The notes under the pieces: model-generated
The model's input: the letters and a program-made list of their open reading frames with translations, nothing else
What the model was told of the DNA's origin: nothing
Databases searched by the model: none
Shown: positions 46,213 to 54,588 of the stretch, piece after piece
Layout: each line of letters begins with the position of its first letter
Position numbering within the stretch: the first letter of the stretch is position 1
Program-made: the position numbers and the translations under genes
Source: Acidisarcina sp963790505
GTDB taxonomy: Bacteria; Acidobacteriota; Terriglobia; Terriglobales; Acidobacteriaceae
Length of the DNA: 64,000 bases
Direction: 5' to 3'
NCBI GenBank assembly: GCA_963790505.1
Contig: CAWBOT010000005.1
Span: 62,001 to 126,000 of the forward strand

Positions 46213-46629
46213 GGAAAGACTTTAGCACGGAAAATCGCTGATGCTGACAGTGCTCAGAAGCCATCCTGGCGTCTCACGGACTTTGCCGGTTATCCACAAA
46301 GTAACGGGATAGACACTGTTAGAACCCGGTGCAAACCTTTGCCGCGCTGTGCGTACCGGGATACCGATCAACTCAAGTTCCCCAGCAAGCGTACACGGGG
46401 GCGAGCCAACGCAACAGGGTTAAACCTTCCCCTTGCCGGTGCGCGTTTCCGCGCCTTCCCTTTCGGCACGACCACGGGCGATGCACTGTCATTGTCGCCC
46501 GAAAAATAACCTTAGCAACTCGCTCGAAATTCGCGGTAGCCTGTGCCTTCAATATATTCGTGCTTCGCAAGGTGCGTTTCGATATATTCGGGTTTCATAA
46601 AACTCCTCCACTTTTGAGCATCGAAGAAC
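46213..46629. other. Divergent gap inside island
   Basis: 417 bp separating the two divergent island genes. It contains the small ORF annotated at 46512-46598; otherwise no RNA gene, repeat or promoter motif was recognised with confidence. Confidence 0.4.
46512..46598 (-). CDS. 28-residue ORF with strong ribosome site
   Basis: GGAGGAG lies four bases before ATG 46598. The product MKPEYIETHLAKHEYIEGTG plus eight residues ends at TAA, after which the same frame stays open for another 45 codons (including KGKARKRAPARGRFNP), so it may be a longer gene with one nonsense codon. EYIE appears twice. It could be a short regulator or the remnant of an integrase-accessory gene. Confidence 0.35.
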   Translation of the reverse strand: MKPEYIETHLAKHEYIEGTGYREFRASC

Positions 46630-47682
46630 ATGTCACAAGAAAATCAAGAGGGCAATTCCGCTGACACTGGCAACAACGTAAGCACCCATCAAACCTACTA
46701 CAGCAAGAACACCCTCTCTGGCGGTGGAACACCGCCCAATTCTCTTCAGCCCCCGCGCGGCAAAAATCATGCCCCCGATGAACCCGAGCATTGGTGGCAG
46801 GATCGAAAATATAAGCTTGAGCTTTGCGGGTTTGCTGTCCTCGTGGGATATACCATCTTTTCCGGGCTGATGTGGTGGCATGTGCGGTGGACTAACAAAA
46901 TGATGAGAGAAGGACTCGATGGAAACAACTCCGCGATCAAACAGACTCTGGACAGACTGGATTGGCAAGCTAAGGAAACCCACGAAATAGCTAAGCAAAC
47001 TCTTACGGAAGCTACTCAGACCGGAAACATAGCTACTGATACTCACAACCTGGCGCTCACCGCCGCGAAGCAATCTGGAGCCGCGCAAGCGTTGGCCGAA
47101 GCCGCAAGAGATCAGGCTGAAACCTCTCATACTGTCGCTGAAAACTCCGCTAAGCAGGTAGCTGCTATGCAAAGGCAGATGGAGTCGGATCAAAGAGCGT
47201 GGCTTGGCTTTAATAATGTTGAAGTCAAGAGCGCCTCTACCGTCGATCCAGTGTCCGCCGACAATCCCAATGCGGGGACGCACTTGGGGAATGAGACGCT
47301 TCATATCTCCGAAATCGTGATGTCTGTCACAAACACTGGAAAAACCCCAGCTACGGTTATTGGCTATGAGGCATGTTTCACCCCCGGATTTCTTGACAGG
47401 GATGGACAGCCCCGACCCAAGAATGAAAACTGTTTTACGCCTGTTAAGTACGATCTTAGAGTCTTTGCTCCCGGTCAGGTCGATATTCGAGACTGGAAAC
47501 CCGGCGTTGCCACGACAGGGACACAAATGGTTCCGGCCATATTCATAGCTATGGTGAATCTCACCTATTGGGACGTATGGAAGAAGCAGGTTCGGACGAC
47601 GAAGCTGTGCATTTACGCTCCGTGGGGTGAGGCCAATAGATTTGTATATTGCCCCAATCCTGAAGTGAACAGTATGGAATGA
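46630..47682 (+). CDS. Membrane-anchored coiled-coil protein, second island cargo
   Basis: 350 residues. A polar N-terminus rich in Asn, Ser and Pro (residues 1-55) is followed by a membrane helix (LCGFAVLVGYTIFSGLMWWHV), a long coiled coil (residues about 90-185, AKQTLTEATQTGNIATD, AKQVAAMQRQMESDQ) and DQRAWLGFNNVEVKSAS. The C-terminal beta-rich domain has NTGKTPATVIGYEAC. The order helix, coiled coil, RxWLGF, NTGxTPA matches a family of uncharacterised proteins frequent in acidobacterial accessory regions. It parallels the other cargo protein in design. Confidence 0.75.
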   Translation: MSQENQEGNSADTGNNVSTHQTYYSKNTLSGGGTPPNSLQPPRGKNHAPDEPEHWWQDRKYKLELCGFAVLVGYTIFSGLMWWHVRWTNKMMREGLDGNNSAIKQTLDRLDWQAKETHEIAKQTLTEATQTGNIATDTHNLALTAAKQSGAAQALAEAARDQAETSHTVAENSAKQVAAMQRQMESDQRAWLGFNNVEVKSASTVDPVSADNPNAGTHLGNETLHISEIVMSVTNTGKTPATVIGYEACFTPGFLDRDGQPRPKNENCFTPVKYDLRVFAPGQVDIRDWKPGVATTGTQMVPAIFIAMVNLTYWDVWKKQVRTTKLCIYAPWGEANRFVYCPNPEVNSME

Positions 47683-47777
47683 AGCGCACACCCTGTCACG
47701 GCTAGCATCAGTGTTCACGTCAGAAGAGGGAAGTAACGTCGTGTATCAAATAACGGTTGATTTCTAAACACTAAGCT

Positions 47778-47800
47778 CCCAGCACCGTTCAGCACCGTGA
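47778..47800. repeat. Subterminal CAGCACCGT repeat pair
   Basis: CCCAGCACCGTTCAGCACCGT, in the same orientation as CCCAGCACCGTCGTCAGCACCGTC at 45025. Found at both inner ends of the island. Confidence 0.5.
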
Positions 47801-47830
47801 GGAAATGGCGAAGCTACGCATGTTGTTGAA

Positions 47831-47879
47831 GGAATGGTAGGCACGAGGAGACTCGAACTCCTGACCTCTACCGTGTCAA
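47831..47879 (-). repeat. att copy within intact tRNA-Val
   Basis: The tRNA-proximal 49-bp repeat copy; together with 44897-44945 it defines the island ends. Confidence 0.85.
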
Positions 47880-47911
47880 GGTAGCGCTCTAACCAACTGA
47901 GCTACGCGCCT
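47835..47911 (-). tRNA. tRNA-Val(GAC)
   Basis: 77 nt including an encoded CCA. Acceptor AGGCGCG pairs with CGTGCCT (one G-U), D-arm GCTCAGTTGGTTAGAGC, anticodon stem CTACC/GGTAG with loop TTGACAC (anticodon GAC), and T-arm AGGAG-TTCGAGT-CTCCT. Intact despite serving as the island's attachment site. Confidence 0.95.
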
Positions 47912-48132
47912 GCGCGGAGGGACATCGACATCTACGATAGTATCAAGAATCGATGGATCCCGGCGGAATCGGCCGATCGCTCCCGCTCTCTGCATTTCCG
48001 ACATTCTGCGACTTTGAGCACCGCCGGGCTTCGAGATCTTCCGCGGATCGGTCCGGAAATGCTTTAGCATCAATCGTGTCGGGCTAATTTGTGCCTTAGA
48101 ATGGAGGGGCTTATCCCGATCCCCCGGCTGCC

Positions 48133-48696
48133 ATGAACGACCTGCGCGCTGCTCCTAATCAGCTCACGATTCTGCGACTCTGCATCGTGCCCTTCCTGGT
48201 GATCGCGATCCTGGATGGCAACTTCCGGACTGCCGCTCTGTTGTTTTTCGTCGCCGGCGTCACCGACGGCCTCGACGGGTTTCTGGCTAGGGTGCTGCAT
48301 CAGCGCACCGTGCTGGGGCAATATCTCGACCCGGTCGCCGACAAACTGCTGCTGAGCACGGTCTTTCTGGTCCTTAACCATGGGGGATTTATCAGCCGCC
48401 GCGTAACCGTGCTGGTCTTTGGCCGCGATGTCGGCATCCTCGTGGTTTCGGCCATCCTCTATGCGAGCATCGGGATGCGCGACTTTCGCCCCAGCATCTA
48501 CGGCAAGGCCAATACTCTTGCCCAGATCATCGCGCTCGCCTCGGTGCTAATCAGCCAGTTTTTCGCGCCGGGCTATGTACTCGCGATTCGCGAGGGGTCG
48601 CTCGATGCCACCATGGCCCTAACGGTCATCTCCGGCTTCAACTACGCGTGGCGAGTCGGGAGGAAGTTAAGCCTGACGGAAAGTGCCTCCGGTTAG
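48133..48696 (+). CDS. pgsA: CDP-alcohol phosphatidyltransferase (PgsA-like)
   Basis: 187 residues, about five membrane helices. The CAP motif D-x2-DG-x2-AR-x8-G-x3-D-x3-D is complete: Asp45, Asp48, Ala52-Arg53, Gly62, Asp66, Asp70. Such enzymes transfer a phosphatidyl group from CDP-diacylglycerol; glycerol-3-phosphate is the most likely acceptor given NQLTILRL at the N-terminus, but inositol phosphate or others are possible. The ATG has no clear ribosome site (GGCTGCC-ATG). It stands next to the tRNA. Confidence 0.88.
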   Translation: MNDLRAAPNQLTILRLCIVPFLVIAILDGNFRTAALLFFVAGVTDGLDGFLARVLHQRTVLGQYLDPVADKLLLSTVFLVLNHGGFISRRVTVLVFGRDVGILVVSAILYASIGMRDFRPSIYGKANTLAQIIALASVLISQFFAPGYVLAIREGSLDATMALTVISGFNYAWRVGRKLSLTESASG

Positions 48697-48743
48697 GTCC
48701 CCGGCTTAGGTCTCCGGCAAAGCGGGCCGCCGCTGCGGAGACG

Positions 48744-48899
48744 TCACTCTTCCTCTACTTCTTCTTCCTTGCTCTCGATCTCCATATCGCGGAACTCGCC
48801 GGCCTCGAAGACCTCGCGGCATTCCTCGCATTCAACGTATTCGGCGTCCTCGCTGCGCGAGACGATCCGTACTCTGGGGTGGGAGCAGGGTGCGTTCAT
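48744..48899 (-). CDS. 51-residue zinc-ribbon-like acidic protein
   Basis: MNAPCSHPRVRIVSRSEDAEYVE is followed by CEECREVFEAGEFRD, giving Cys5, His7 and a CxxC that could bind zinc. The C-terminus is a run of Glu (KEEEVEEE). Too short for strong homology, but the motif spacing and coding bias support it. No Shine-Dalgarno sequence is visible before the ATG. Convergent with pgsA. Confidence 0.55.
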   Translation of the reverse strand: MNAPCSHPRVRIVSRSEDAEYVECEECREVFEAGEFRDMEIESKEEEVEEE

Positions 48900-49139
48900 G
48901 TGGGGGTAATTTTCTGAAATTCAGTTATTCTCGGCCAGATTGTATAACCAGATCGTGCTGCTTTGAACAGACTTGTAGAACATATTTCGAACGCAACGGA
49001 GAGCGAATTCGCCGTTCACCCCGGCAATCGGATGGCGCCCCGTAAAGAATAGCGCGACCCGATTGTAATTCGGACATTAACGGTCGTATACTTAAACCTC
49101 AGATAGCTTTCGGGCTGTCGAGGGAAGCGGACCGCGGAA

Positions 49140-49595
49140 ATGCTCAGGCTCACAAAAAAAGCGGACTACGGACTCATGGCCCTGAAGTTTCTCGCCGAGA
49201 ACCCGCATAGCGCCTCGCTGAGCGCGAAAGATATCTCCGAGGCCTACCATATCCCGCTTCAGTTGCTGGCCAAAATACTGCAGCGATTGACCAAAGTGGG
49301 TCTGCTGCGTTCCCATGCCGGCATGAATGGCGGTTATGCCTTGTCCAAACCGCCAGCAGAGATCACCGCATTTGAAGTAATCCATGCGATCGACGGGCCG
49401 TTGTTCATCACCTCGTGCATTACGATCAGCGGTTCCTGCGACCTCAATGAGATCTGCACCATCAAAGAACCGTTGCGGCGGGTGAACGACAGTATCTCTG
49501 AGCTGCTGAAGAGCCTCCGCATCTCCGACCTGGTCGAGGCGGATGCAGCGAACCGGCACCATCAAGAAGCACCTCAACTGGTCACAATTCAATGA
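49140..49595 (+). CDS. Rrf2-family regulator, IscR-like
   Basis: 151 residues. Winged helix with MLRLTKKADYGLMAL and SAKDISEAYHIPLQLLAKILQRL. Three cysteines, Cys93, Cys100 and Cys106, match the spacing of IscR's [2Fe-2S] ligands. It is the first gene of the iscSUA operon and likely represses it when Fe-S clusters are sufficient. A perfect inverted repeat overlaps its stop codon. The annotated ATG lies at GGAA-ATG. Confidence 0.9.
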   Translation: MLRLTKKADYGLMALKFLAENPHSASLSAKDISEAYHIPLQLLAKILQRLTKVGLLRSHAGMNGGYALSKPPAEITAFEVIHAIDGPLFITSCITISGSCDLNEICTIKEPLRRVNDSISELLKSLRISDLVEADAANRHHQEAPQLVTIQ

Positions 49596-49612
49596 TTCCG
49601 AATAATGGAATC
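49594..49612. promoter_or_regulatory. Inverted repeat GATTCC-N7-GGAATC
   Basis: GATTCCGAATAATGGAATC spans the end of the Rrf2 gene, just before iscS. A 6-bp perfect dyad with seven-base spacing could be a binding site for the regulator or a processing hairpin. Confidence 0.35.
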
Positions 49613-49647
49613 GCAAAGAAGCAAACAAGAGGCGGAGAGTACAGGAA

Positions 49648-50904
49648 ATGAGTCATACCGAAAACGGAAGCGTAGCGGTGCCGGCCGGCGTTCAGCTGCC
49701 GATTTACATGGACAATCACGCAACTAGCCAACTCGACGCCCGAGTGCTGGAGGCGATGCTGCCCTACTTCACCGCCAAGTTTGGCAACGCGGCGAGCCGC
49801 AACCATTCTTTCGGGTGGGAGGCGGAGCAGGGCGTGGAAACAGCGCGCGAGCAGATCGCCAGGCTCATCGGCGCCACTGCTAAGGAGATCATCTTTACCT
49901 CCGGCGCGACCGAGAGCAACAACCTCGCCATCAAGGGCATTGCCGAGATGTACAAAGAGCGCGGCAACCACATCATCACTCAGGTGACCGAACACAAGGC
50001 GGTGCTCGACACCTGCAAGCGTCTGGAGAAGTACGGTTATCGCGTGACCTATCTGCCAGTGAAGGCTGACGGACTCATCGACCTCGACGACCTGAAGCGG
50101 GCGATGGACGACAAGACCATCCTGGTCTCGATCATGTTCGCCAACAATGAAATCGGCGTGATCCAGCCGGTAGCCGAGATCGGCAAGCTCTGCCACGAGC
50201 GCAACGTGATCTTCCATACCGACGCCGTACAAGCGGTCGGCAAGATTCCAGTCGACGTGAACGCAATGAATATAGACGTTCTTTCGTTGACCGCTCACAA
50301 GCTCTACGGGCCGAAGGGCGTGGGCGCGCTGTACGTTCGCCGCCGCAACCCGCGGGTCCAGATCTCCGCCCAGCTCGATGGCGGCGGTCACGAGCGCGGT
50401 ATGCGCTCCGGCACCTTGAACGTCCCGGGAATCGTTGGTCTAGGTGCGGCCTGCGAGATCGCCCGTGAAGAGATGGCGACCGAGGCGGCGCGTCTCACTC
50501 GCCTCCGCAACAAGCTTCAGGCAAAGCTCGAAGGCGCTCTCGATTATGTCCACGTGAATGGCACGATGGAACATCATCTTCCGGGCAATCTGAATATGAG
50601 CTTCGTCTACGTCGAGGGCGAGTCCCTGCTGATGGGCATCAACGAAATCGCGGTTTCGAGCGGTTCGGCCTGCACCTCGGCGACGCTTGAGCCATCTTAT
50701 GTATTGAAGGCGCTGGGACTCGGCGACGACGTCGCGCATAGCTCGATTCGCTTCGGCTTGGGCCGCTTTAACAACGAGGCTGAGGTCGATTACGTGGCCG
50801 ACAAGCTGATCGACATCGTGCAGAAGCTTCGTGAGCTCTCTCCGTTGTATGAGATGGTGAAGGAAGGCATCGATATTTCGAAGATTGAGTGGCAGGCGCA
50901 CTAA
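49648..50904 (+). CDS. iscS: Cysteine desulfurase IscS
   Basis: 418 residues. PLP-binding Lys218 in LTAHKLYGPKG and catalytic Cys342 in GSACTSATLEPS (class I loop, as in IscS/NifS). Supplies sulfur for Fe-S assembly on IscU. The first 20 residues (MSHTENGSVAVPAGVQ) extend beyond IscS. Followed by iscU after 93 bp. Confidence 0.95.
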   Translation: MSHTENGSVAVPAGVQLPIYMDNHATSQLDARVLEAMLPYFTAKFGNAASRNHSFGWEAEQGVETAREQIARLIGATAKEIIFTSGATESNNLAIKGIAEMYKERGNHIITQVTEHKAVLDTCKRLEKYGYRVTYLPVKADGLIDLDDLKRAMDDKTILVSIMFANNEIGVIQPVAEIGKLCHERNVIFHTDAVQAVGKIPVDVNAMNIDVLSLTAHKLYGPKGVGALYVRRRNPRVQISAQLDGGGHERGMRSGTLNVPGIVGLGAACEIAREEMATEAARLTRLRNKLQAKLEGALDYVHVNGTMEHHLPGNLNMSFVYVEGESLLMGINEIAVSSGSACTSATLEPSYVLKALGLGDDVAHSSIRFGLGRFNNEAEVDYVADKLIDIVQKLRELSPLYEMVKEGIDISKIEWQAH

Positions 50905-50997
50905 AATTTCTTTCGGCAGATGTGTCTACAGTTTTGGAAAGTTTGAACCAATAGGTCCAACAAGTTACTGAGGTCAGGTAACACAGGGAGATACACC

Positions 50998-51420
50998 ATG
51001 GCATACAGCGATAAGGTCATCGACCACTATAACAATCCCCGCAACGTCGGCCAGATGGACAAGAATAGTAGCGAAGTCGGCACCGGCCTAGTGGGAGCGC
51101 CTGAATGCGGCGACGTGATGCGGCTGCAGATCAAGGTCAACCCCGAGACCCAGGTTATCGAAGAAGCCAAGTTCAAGACCTTCGGCTGCGGTTCGGCGAT
51201 CGCTTCATCTTCGCTCGCGACCGAGTGGGTCAAGGGCAAGACCGTCGAACAGGCGATGCAGATTAAGAACACCGACATCGTCAAGGAACTGGCGCTGCCC
51301 CCGGTGAAGATCCACTGCTCGGTGCTCGCAGAAGACGCAATCCGTGCGGCGATCGGCGATTGGAAGAAGAAGAACGGCGTCACTGAAGGTGCGGGCGTCG
51401 AGGCAGTCGCAGCCCATTAA
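50998..51420 (+). CDS. iscU: Fe-S cluster scaffold IscU
   Basis: 140 residues. The three cluster-binding cysteines are Cys37 (PECGD), Cys64 (FGCGSAIASSS) and Cys107 (HCSVLAEDAI). LPPVKIHC is the HscA-recognition motif. GGGAGATACACC precedes the ATG. Slight C-terminal extension of about 12 residues (GAGVEAVAAH) compared with E. coli. Confidence 0.97.
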   Translation: MAYSDKVIDHYNNPRNVGQMDKNSSEVGTGLVGAPECGDVMRLQIKVNPETQVIEEAKFKTFGCGSAIASSSLATEWVKGKTVEQAMQIKNTDIVKELALPPVKIHCSVLAEDAIRAAIGDWKKKNGVTEGAGVEAVAAH

Positions 51421-51488
51421 AGTAATCTCCGATGAAAGCAGGGGGTTAATCCCCTGCTTTCTCCGTGCCCAGCAAGACTGAGAACACA

Positions 51489-51872
51489 ATGATCGCAGCA
51501 GAGACAATTCGCAACGCAGAGAACGCCGCGCCTGCCCAAAAGGGCATCCAGGTGACGGAGCGCGCGCTTAAGCGCATTCGCATCGCCATGGCGAAGGAGA
51601 ATGTGTCGCCTGTCGAGGGCGGTCTGCGGCTTGGCATCACCGGCGGCGGATGTTCGGGGCTCTCGTACAACATCCGCTTCGACTCCCAGCCTCGTGAGCG
51701 CGACCGCATCTACCAGTTCGATGACATTCGTGTCTTTGTCGACCCCAAGTCGTTTATCTATCTCCACGGGATGATCCTGGACTATGAAGAAACCCTGATG
51801 CGGCAGGGCTTTAACTTCATCAATCCCCACTCGACCAAGTCCTGCGGCTGTGGCTCTTCGTTTTCCGCATGA
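51489..51872 (+). CDS. iscA: A-type Fe-S carrier IscA/ErpA
   Basis: 127 residues from MIAAETIRNAE, chosen over a GTG eight codons upstream. Cys55 in GGGCSGLSY, and Cys119 and Cys121 in SCGCGSSF, are the three conserved ligands. Carries clusters to apo-proteins. The stop overlaps the hscB start in ATGA. It could be named ErpA; operon position favours IscA. Confidence 0.93.
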   Translation: MIAAETIRNAENAAPAQKGIQVTERALKRIRIAMAKENVSPVEGGLRLGITGGGCSGLSYNIRFDSQPRERDRIYQFDDIRVFVDPKSFIYLHGMILDYEETLMRQGFNFINPHSTKSCGCGSSFSA

Positions 51873-52594
51873 CCCACTCGATCGAGACAGCCGCGAATCC
51901 CATCGGAAGCGTCGATAGCGAGGCTGCGGTCTGCTGGTCGTGTTCCTCCCCTTTGCGGAGGGCTGAGCTGTTCTGCGCAAACTGCGGGCGCGTCCAGCCC
52001 CTCTCCGCTAACATCGACTATTTTGAAGCCTTCAACCTTCCTAGGAAATTGAAGCTCGATGGCCCAGCTTTGGAGCGAGAGTTCTATCGCCTCAGCCGTC
52101 GCCTGCATCCCGATGTCTTCGCACGCGCAAGCCAGCAGGAACAGGAATGGAGCTTGGCCAGTAGCTCCCTTTTAAACGATGCTTACCGGACCTTGAAAGA
52201 CCCGGTCAGGCGTACCGAATACCTGCTGAAGTTGGAAGGAATCGTAAGTCCCGACGAGGGCGGGGCAAAAAAAGAAGACCGCGTCCCCGCCGATTTGCTG
52301 GAAGAAGTCTTCGAACTCAACATGCAGCTCGACGAGATGCGGATGAACCGCCAGCTGGGCGAAGAAGATCCCCAACTGGAGAAAGATCTGCAGGCGGCCA
52401 AAGCGAATTTCGACGCGCAGTTGAAGGCCACCGACACCACGCTTGCGGGCCTCGGGAAAAAATGGGATGCGGGCGTCGATAGCAGCGACGAGGCGATGAA
52501 GACGGCCGCGAAGGAAGAGCTCGCGGCACTGCTCGATCGGCGAAGATATATTCGCAATCTCGTGAACAGCGTCAATGAGGCGCTTGGGGTTTAG
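51869..52594 (+). CDS. hscB: HscB co-chaperone with N-terminal zinc finger
   Basis: 241 residues. An N-terminal CWSC...CANC (Cys22, 25, 36, 39) zinc site precedes the J domain, whose HPD motif is at residues 80-82 (RLHPDVF). The C-terminal HscB domain is a helix bundle. The zinc extension is also present in eukaryotic and some bacterial HscB. It delivers IscU to HscA. Overlaps iscA by four bases. Confidence 0.94.
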   Translation: MTHSIETAANPIGSVDSEAAVCWSCSSPLRRAELFCANCGRVQPLSANIDYFEAFNLPRKLKLDGPALEREFYRLSRRLHPDVFARASQQEQEWSLASSSLLNDAYRTLKDPVRRTEYLLKLEGIVSPDEGGAKKEDRVPADLLEEVFELNMQLDEMRMNRQLGEEDPQLEKDLQAAKANFDAQLKATDTTLAGLGKKWDAGVDSSDEAMKTAAKEELAALLDRRRYIRNLVNSVNEALGV

Positions 52595-52612
52595 CTTCAG
52601 ACAAGGATTGGA

Positions 52613-54556
52613 ATGGCGGACGAGCGAGTTATCGGAATTGATTTAGGCACGACGAACTCTTTGGTCGCCTTCATGCAGGGCGAGCTGCCGGTGGTCATTC
52701 CCGGCGAAGATGGTTCGGCACTGGTGCCGTCGGTGGTTGCGATTCCTCCGGCGGACAGTGCCGAAGCGGCGACCCAGCGGGTCATCGTCGGCAATGGAGC
52801 CGCGAAGTATCTCGCCAGCTCGCCCGAGCGCGTCGTCTATTCGGTCAAGAGGCTGATGGGCCGTGGCCTTGAAGATGTGCAGGAGGAACTGAAACTCTTC
52901 CCCTTCCACCTCGCCGAAAATATTCAGCCCGGTGAGGTTCTGCGCATGCGGGTTGGCGAGAGCGAATACACGCCGGCAGAGATCTCCGCCTTTGTCCTCC
53001 GCCAGTTGAAGCGGAACGCGGAGCGCTATTTCAGCGCGCCCGTCACGAAGGCGGTCATCACCGTGCCCGCATACTTTAACGACGCCCAGCGCCAGGCCAC
53101 CAAAGACGCGGGCCGAATGGCGGGCCTCGAAGTGCTTCGCCTCGTCAATGAGCCGACTGCAGCTGCGCTCGCCTATGGCCTCGACCGCCAGCACGACGGC
53201 GTCGTCGCCGTCTACGACCTCGGCGGAGGCACCTTCGACATCTCCATCCTCAAGCTCCACGAGGGCATCTTCGAGGTCATGGCCACCAATGGCGACACTC
53301 ACCTCGGTGGCGACGACATCGACAATTTGCTGATTGCGATCGCCCTCGACGACATTGCGGGCGACCAGGGCCCCGATCTTCGGGGCAATGCCGAAGCAGT
53401 GCAGGCAATCCGCAAAGCCGTGATAGAAGCGAAGATCGCCTTGTCGGCCGACGACTCTGCGTTTCTGAATGTCGAGCTTCCCGGCGGCGGCAAGTATCAG
53501 CGCAAGATCGAGCGCAGTCAGTTCGAGACTCTCATCCAGCCTGTGCTCGACCGAACTGCCGCTCCATGCAGGCAGGCACTCAAAGACGCCGGCATTGCCG
53601 CCGACCAGATCGATGAGGTTGTACTTGTCGGCGGTTCTACCCGAATTCCCGCGGTCCGCGCTCTGGCTGACGCGCTCTTCTCGCTCAGTCCGCGCGGCAA
53701 AAAGCCTCACACCGAACTGAACCCCGACGAGGTGGTCGCGCTCGGCGCCGCCGTGCAGGCCAACATTCTCTCCAGCGGCTCGCTCGCCACTGAGAACATG
53801 CTGCTGCTCGATGTTACCCCGCTCTCGCTCGGTATCGAGGCGTTGGGCGGAGTTGTGGCCAAGGTCATTCAGCGCAACTCGACCGTCCCGGCCTCGGCGA
53901 CAGAGCATTTCACCACCGGCGTCGAGGGCCAGACTAACGTCGCTATCCACGTCGTCCAGGGCGAACGCGAGCTTGCGAAAGACTGCCGCTCGCTGGCACG
54001 CTTCGATCTCAAAGGCATTCCGCCGATGAGTGCGGGCCTTCCGCGCATCGAGGTGAAGTTTCTCATCGACGCCAACGGCATCCTGCAGGTTTCGGCGCGC
54101 GAGCAACGCAGCGGCCAACAGGCGGAAATCGAAGTGAAGCCTACCTACGGCCTCACCGACGAGCAGGTGGAATCGATGATCCTCGAATCGTTCGACTATG
54201 CCGAGGCCGACATTGAGCAGCGCCAGTTAATCGAAGCTCGGAACGAGGCCACCACCATCCTCGCCGCCGTCGACAAAGCGCCGTCTCATCCTGCCTGGCA
54301 GCAGCTTACCGGCGATGAACGCTCCCAGATCACGCTGCTTCGTGACGAGCTTGCGGCGTTGAAAGACGGCAACGACCTGAAGCTCCTTCGCGCGGCAACC
54401 GAGGCGCTCGACAAGGCCACCACACGCTTTGCAGAACTTATGATGGACTCAACCCTCGCTGTCGCCCTGCATGGCCAGACAATGAGTGAAGCGGGGACCG
54501 GTTTAGGCGACGGACCAACGGCGCCACACCCCTTCGGCAAGGCCGAGTTCGAATAG
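52613..54556 (+). CDS. hscA: Hsp70 chaperone HscA
   Basis: 647 residues. ATPase motifs: GIDLGTTNSLVA, VYDLGGGTFDIS, and LVGGSTRIPAV. The substrate domain begins around PLSLGIEALGGV. It binds the LPPVK motif of IscU. It lacks the DnaK C-terminal lid tail (EEVD type), ending after a shortened helical region. Starts 18 bp after hscB. Confidence 0.95.
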   Translation: MADERVIGIDLGTTNSLVAFMQGELPVVIPGEDGSALVPSVVAIPPADSAEAATQRVIVGNGAAKYLASSPERVVYSVKRLMGRGLEDVQEELKLFPFHLAENIQPGEVLRMRVGESEYTPAEISAFVLRQLKRNAERYFSAPVTKAVITVPAYFNDAQRQATKDAGRMAGLEVLRLVNEPTAAALAYGLDRQHDGVVAVYDLGGGTFDISILKLHEGIFEVMATNGDTHLGGDDIDNLLIAIALDDIAGDQGPDLRGNAEAVQAIRKAVIEAKIALSADDSAFLNVELPGGGKYQRKIERSQFETLIQPVLDRTAAPCRQALKDAGIAADQIDEVVLVGGSTRIPAVRALADALFSLSPRGKKPHTELNPDEVVALGAAVQANILSSGSLATENMLLLDVTPLSLGIEALGGVVAKVIQRNSTVPASATEHFTTGVEGQTNVAIHVVQGERELAKDCRSLARFDLKGIPPMSAGLPRIEVKFLIDANGILQVSAREQRSGQQAEIEVKPTYGLTDEQVESMILESFDYAEADIEQRQLIEARNEATTILAAVDKAPSHPAWQQLTGDERSQITLLRDELAALKDGNDLKLLRAATEALDKATTRFAELMMDSTLAVALHGQTMSEAGTGLGDGPTAPHPFGKAEFE

Positions 54557-54588
54557 AGAAATATAAGACAGAGATTGGAAAGAACAAA

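Larger units (their letters stand above)
44897..47879. mobile_element. Integrated island at tRNA-Val, no integrase
   Basis: A 49-bp direct repeat at 44897-44945 and 47831-47879 bounds 2.9 kb. The right copy is the 3' part of an intact tRNA-Val(GAC), and the left copy is an orphan 3' tRNA fragment, the classic footprint of tyrosine-recombinase integration at a tRNA. Inside are two membrane coiled-coil proteins, a small ORF and AT-richer DNA. No recombinase gene or remnant is visible, so the element is a decayed island or a passenger moved in trans. Confidence 0.8.

Noticed and set aside
46329..46664. Open frame leading into the 46630 gene
   Set aside because: No ribosome site or motif; it overlaps a better small ORF on the other strand and the start of the real gene.
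52643..54118. 491-codon antisense frame over hscA
   Set aside because: Shadow of the Hsp70 gene; its Asp/Val/Gly-rich composition is typical of a reverse frame.
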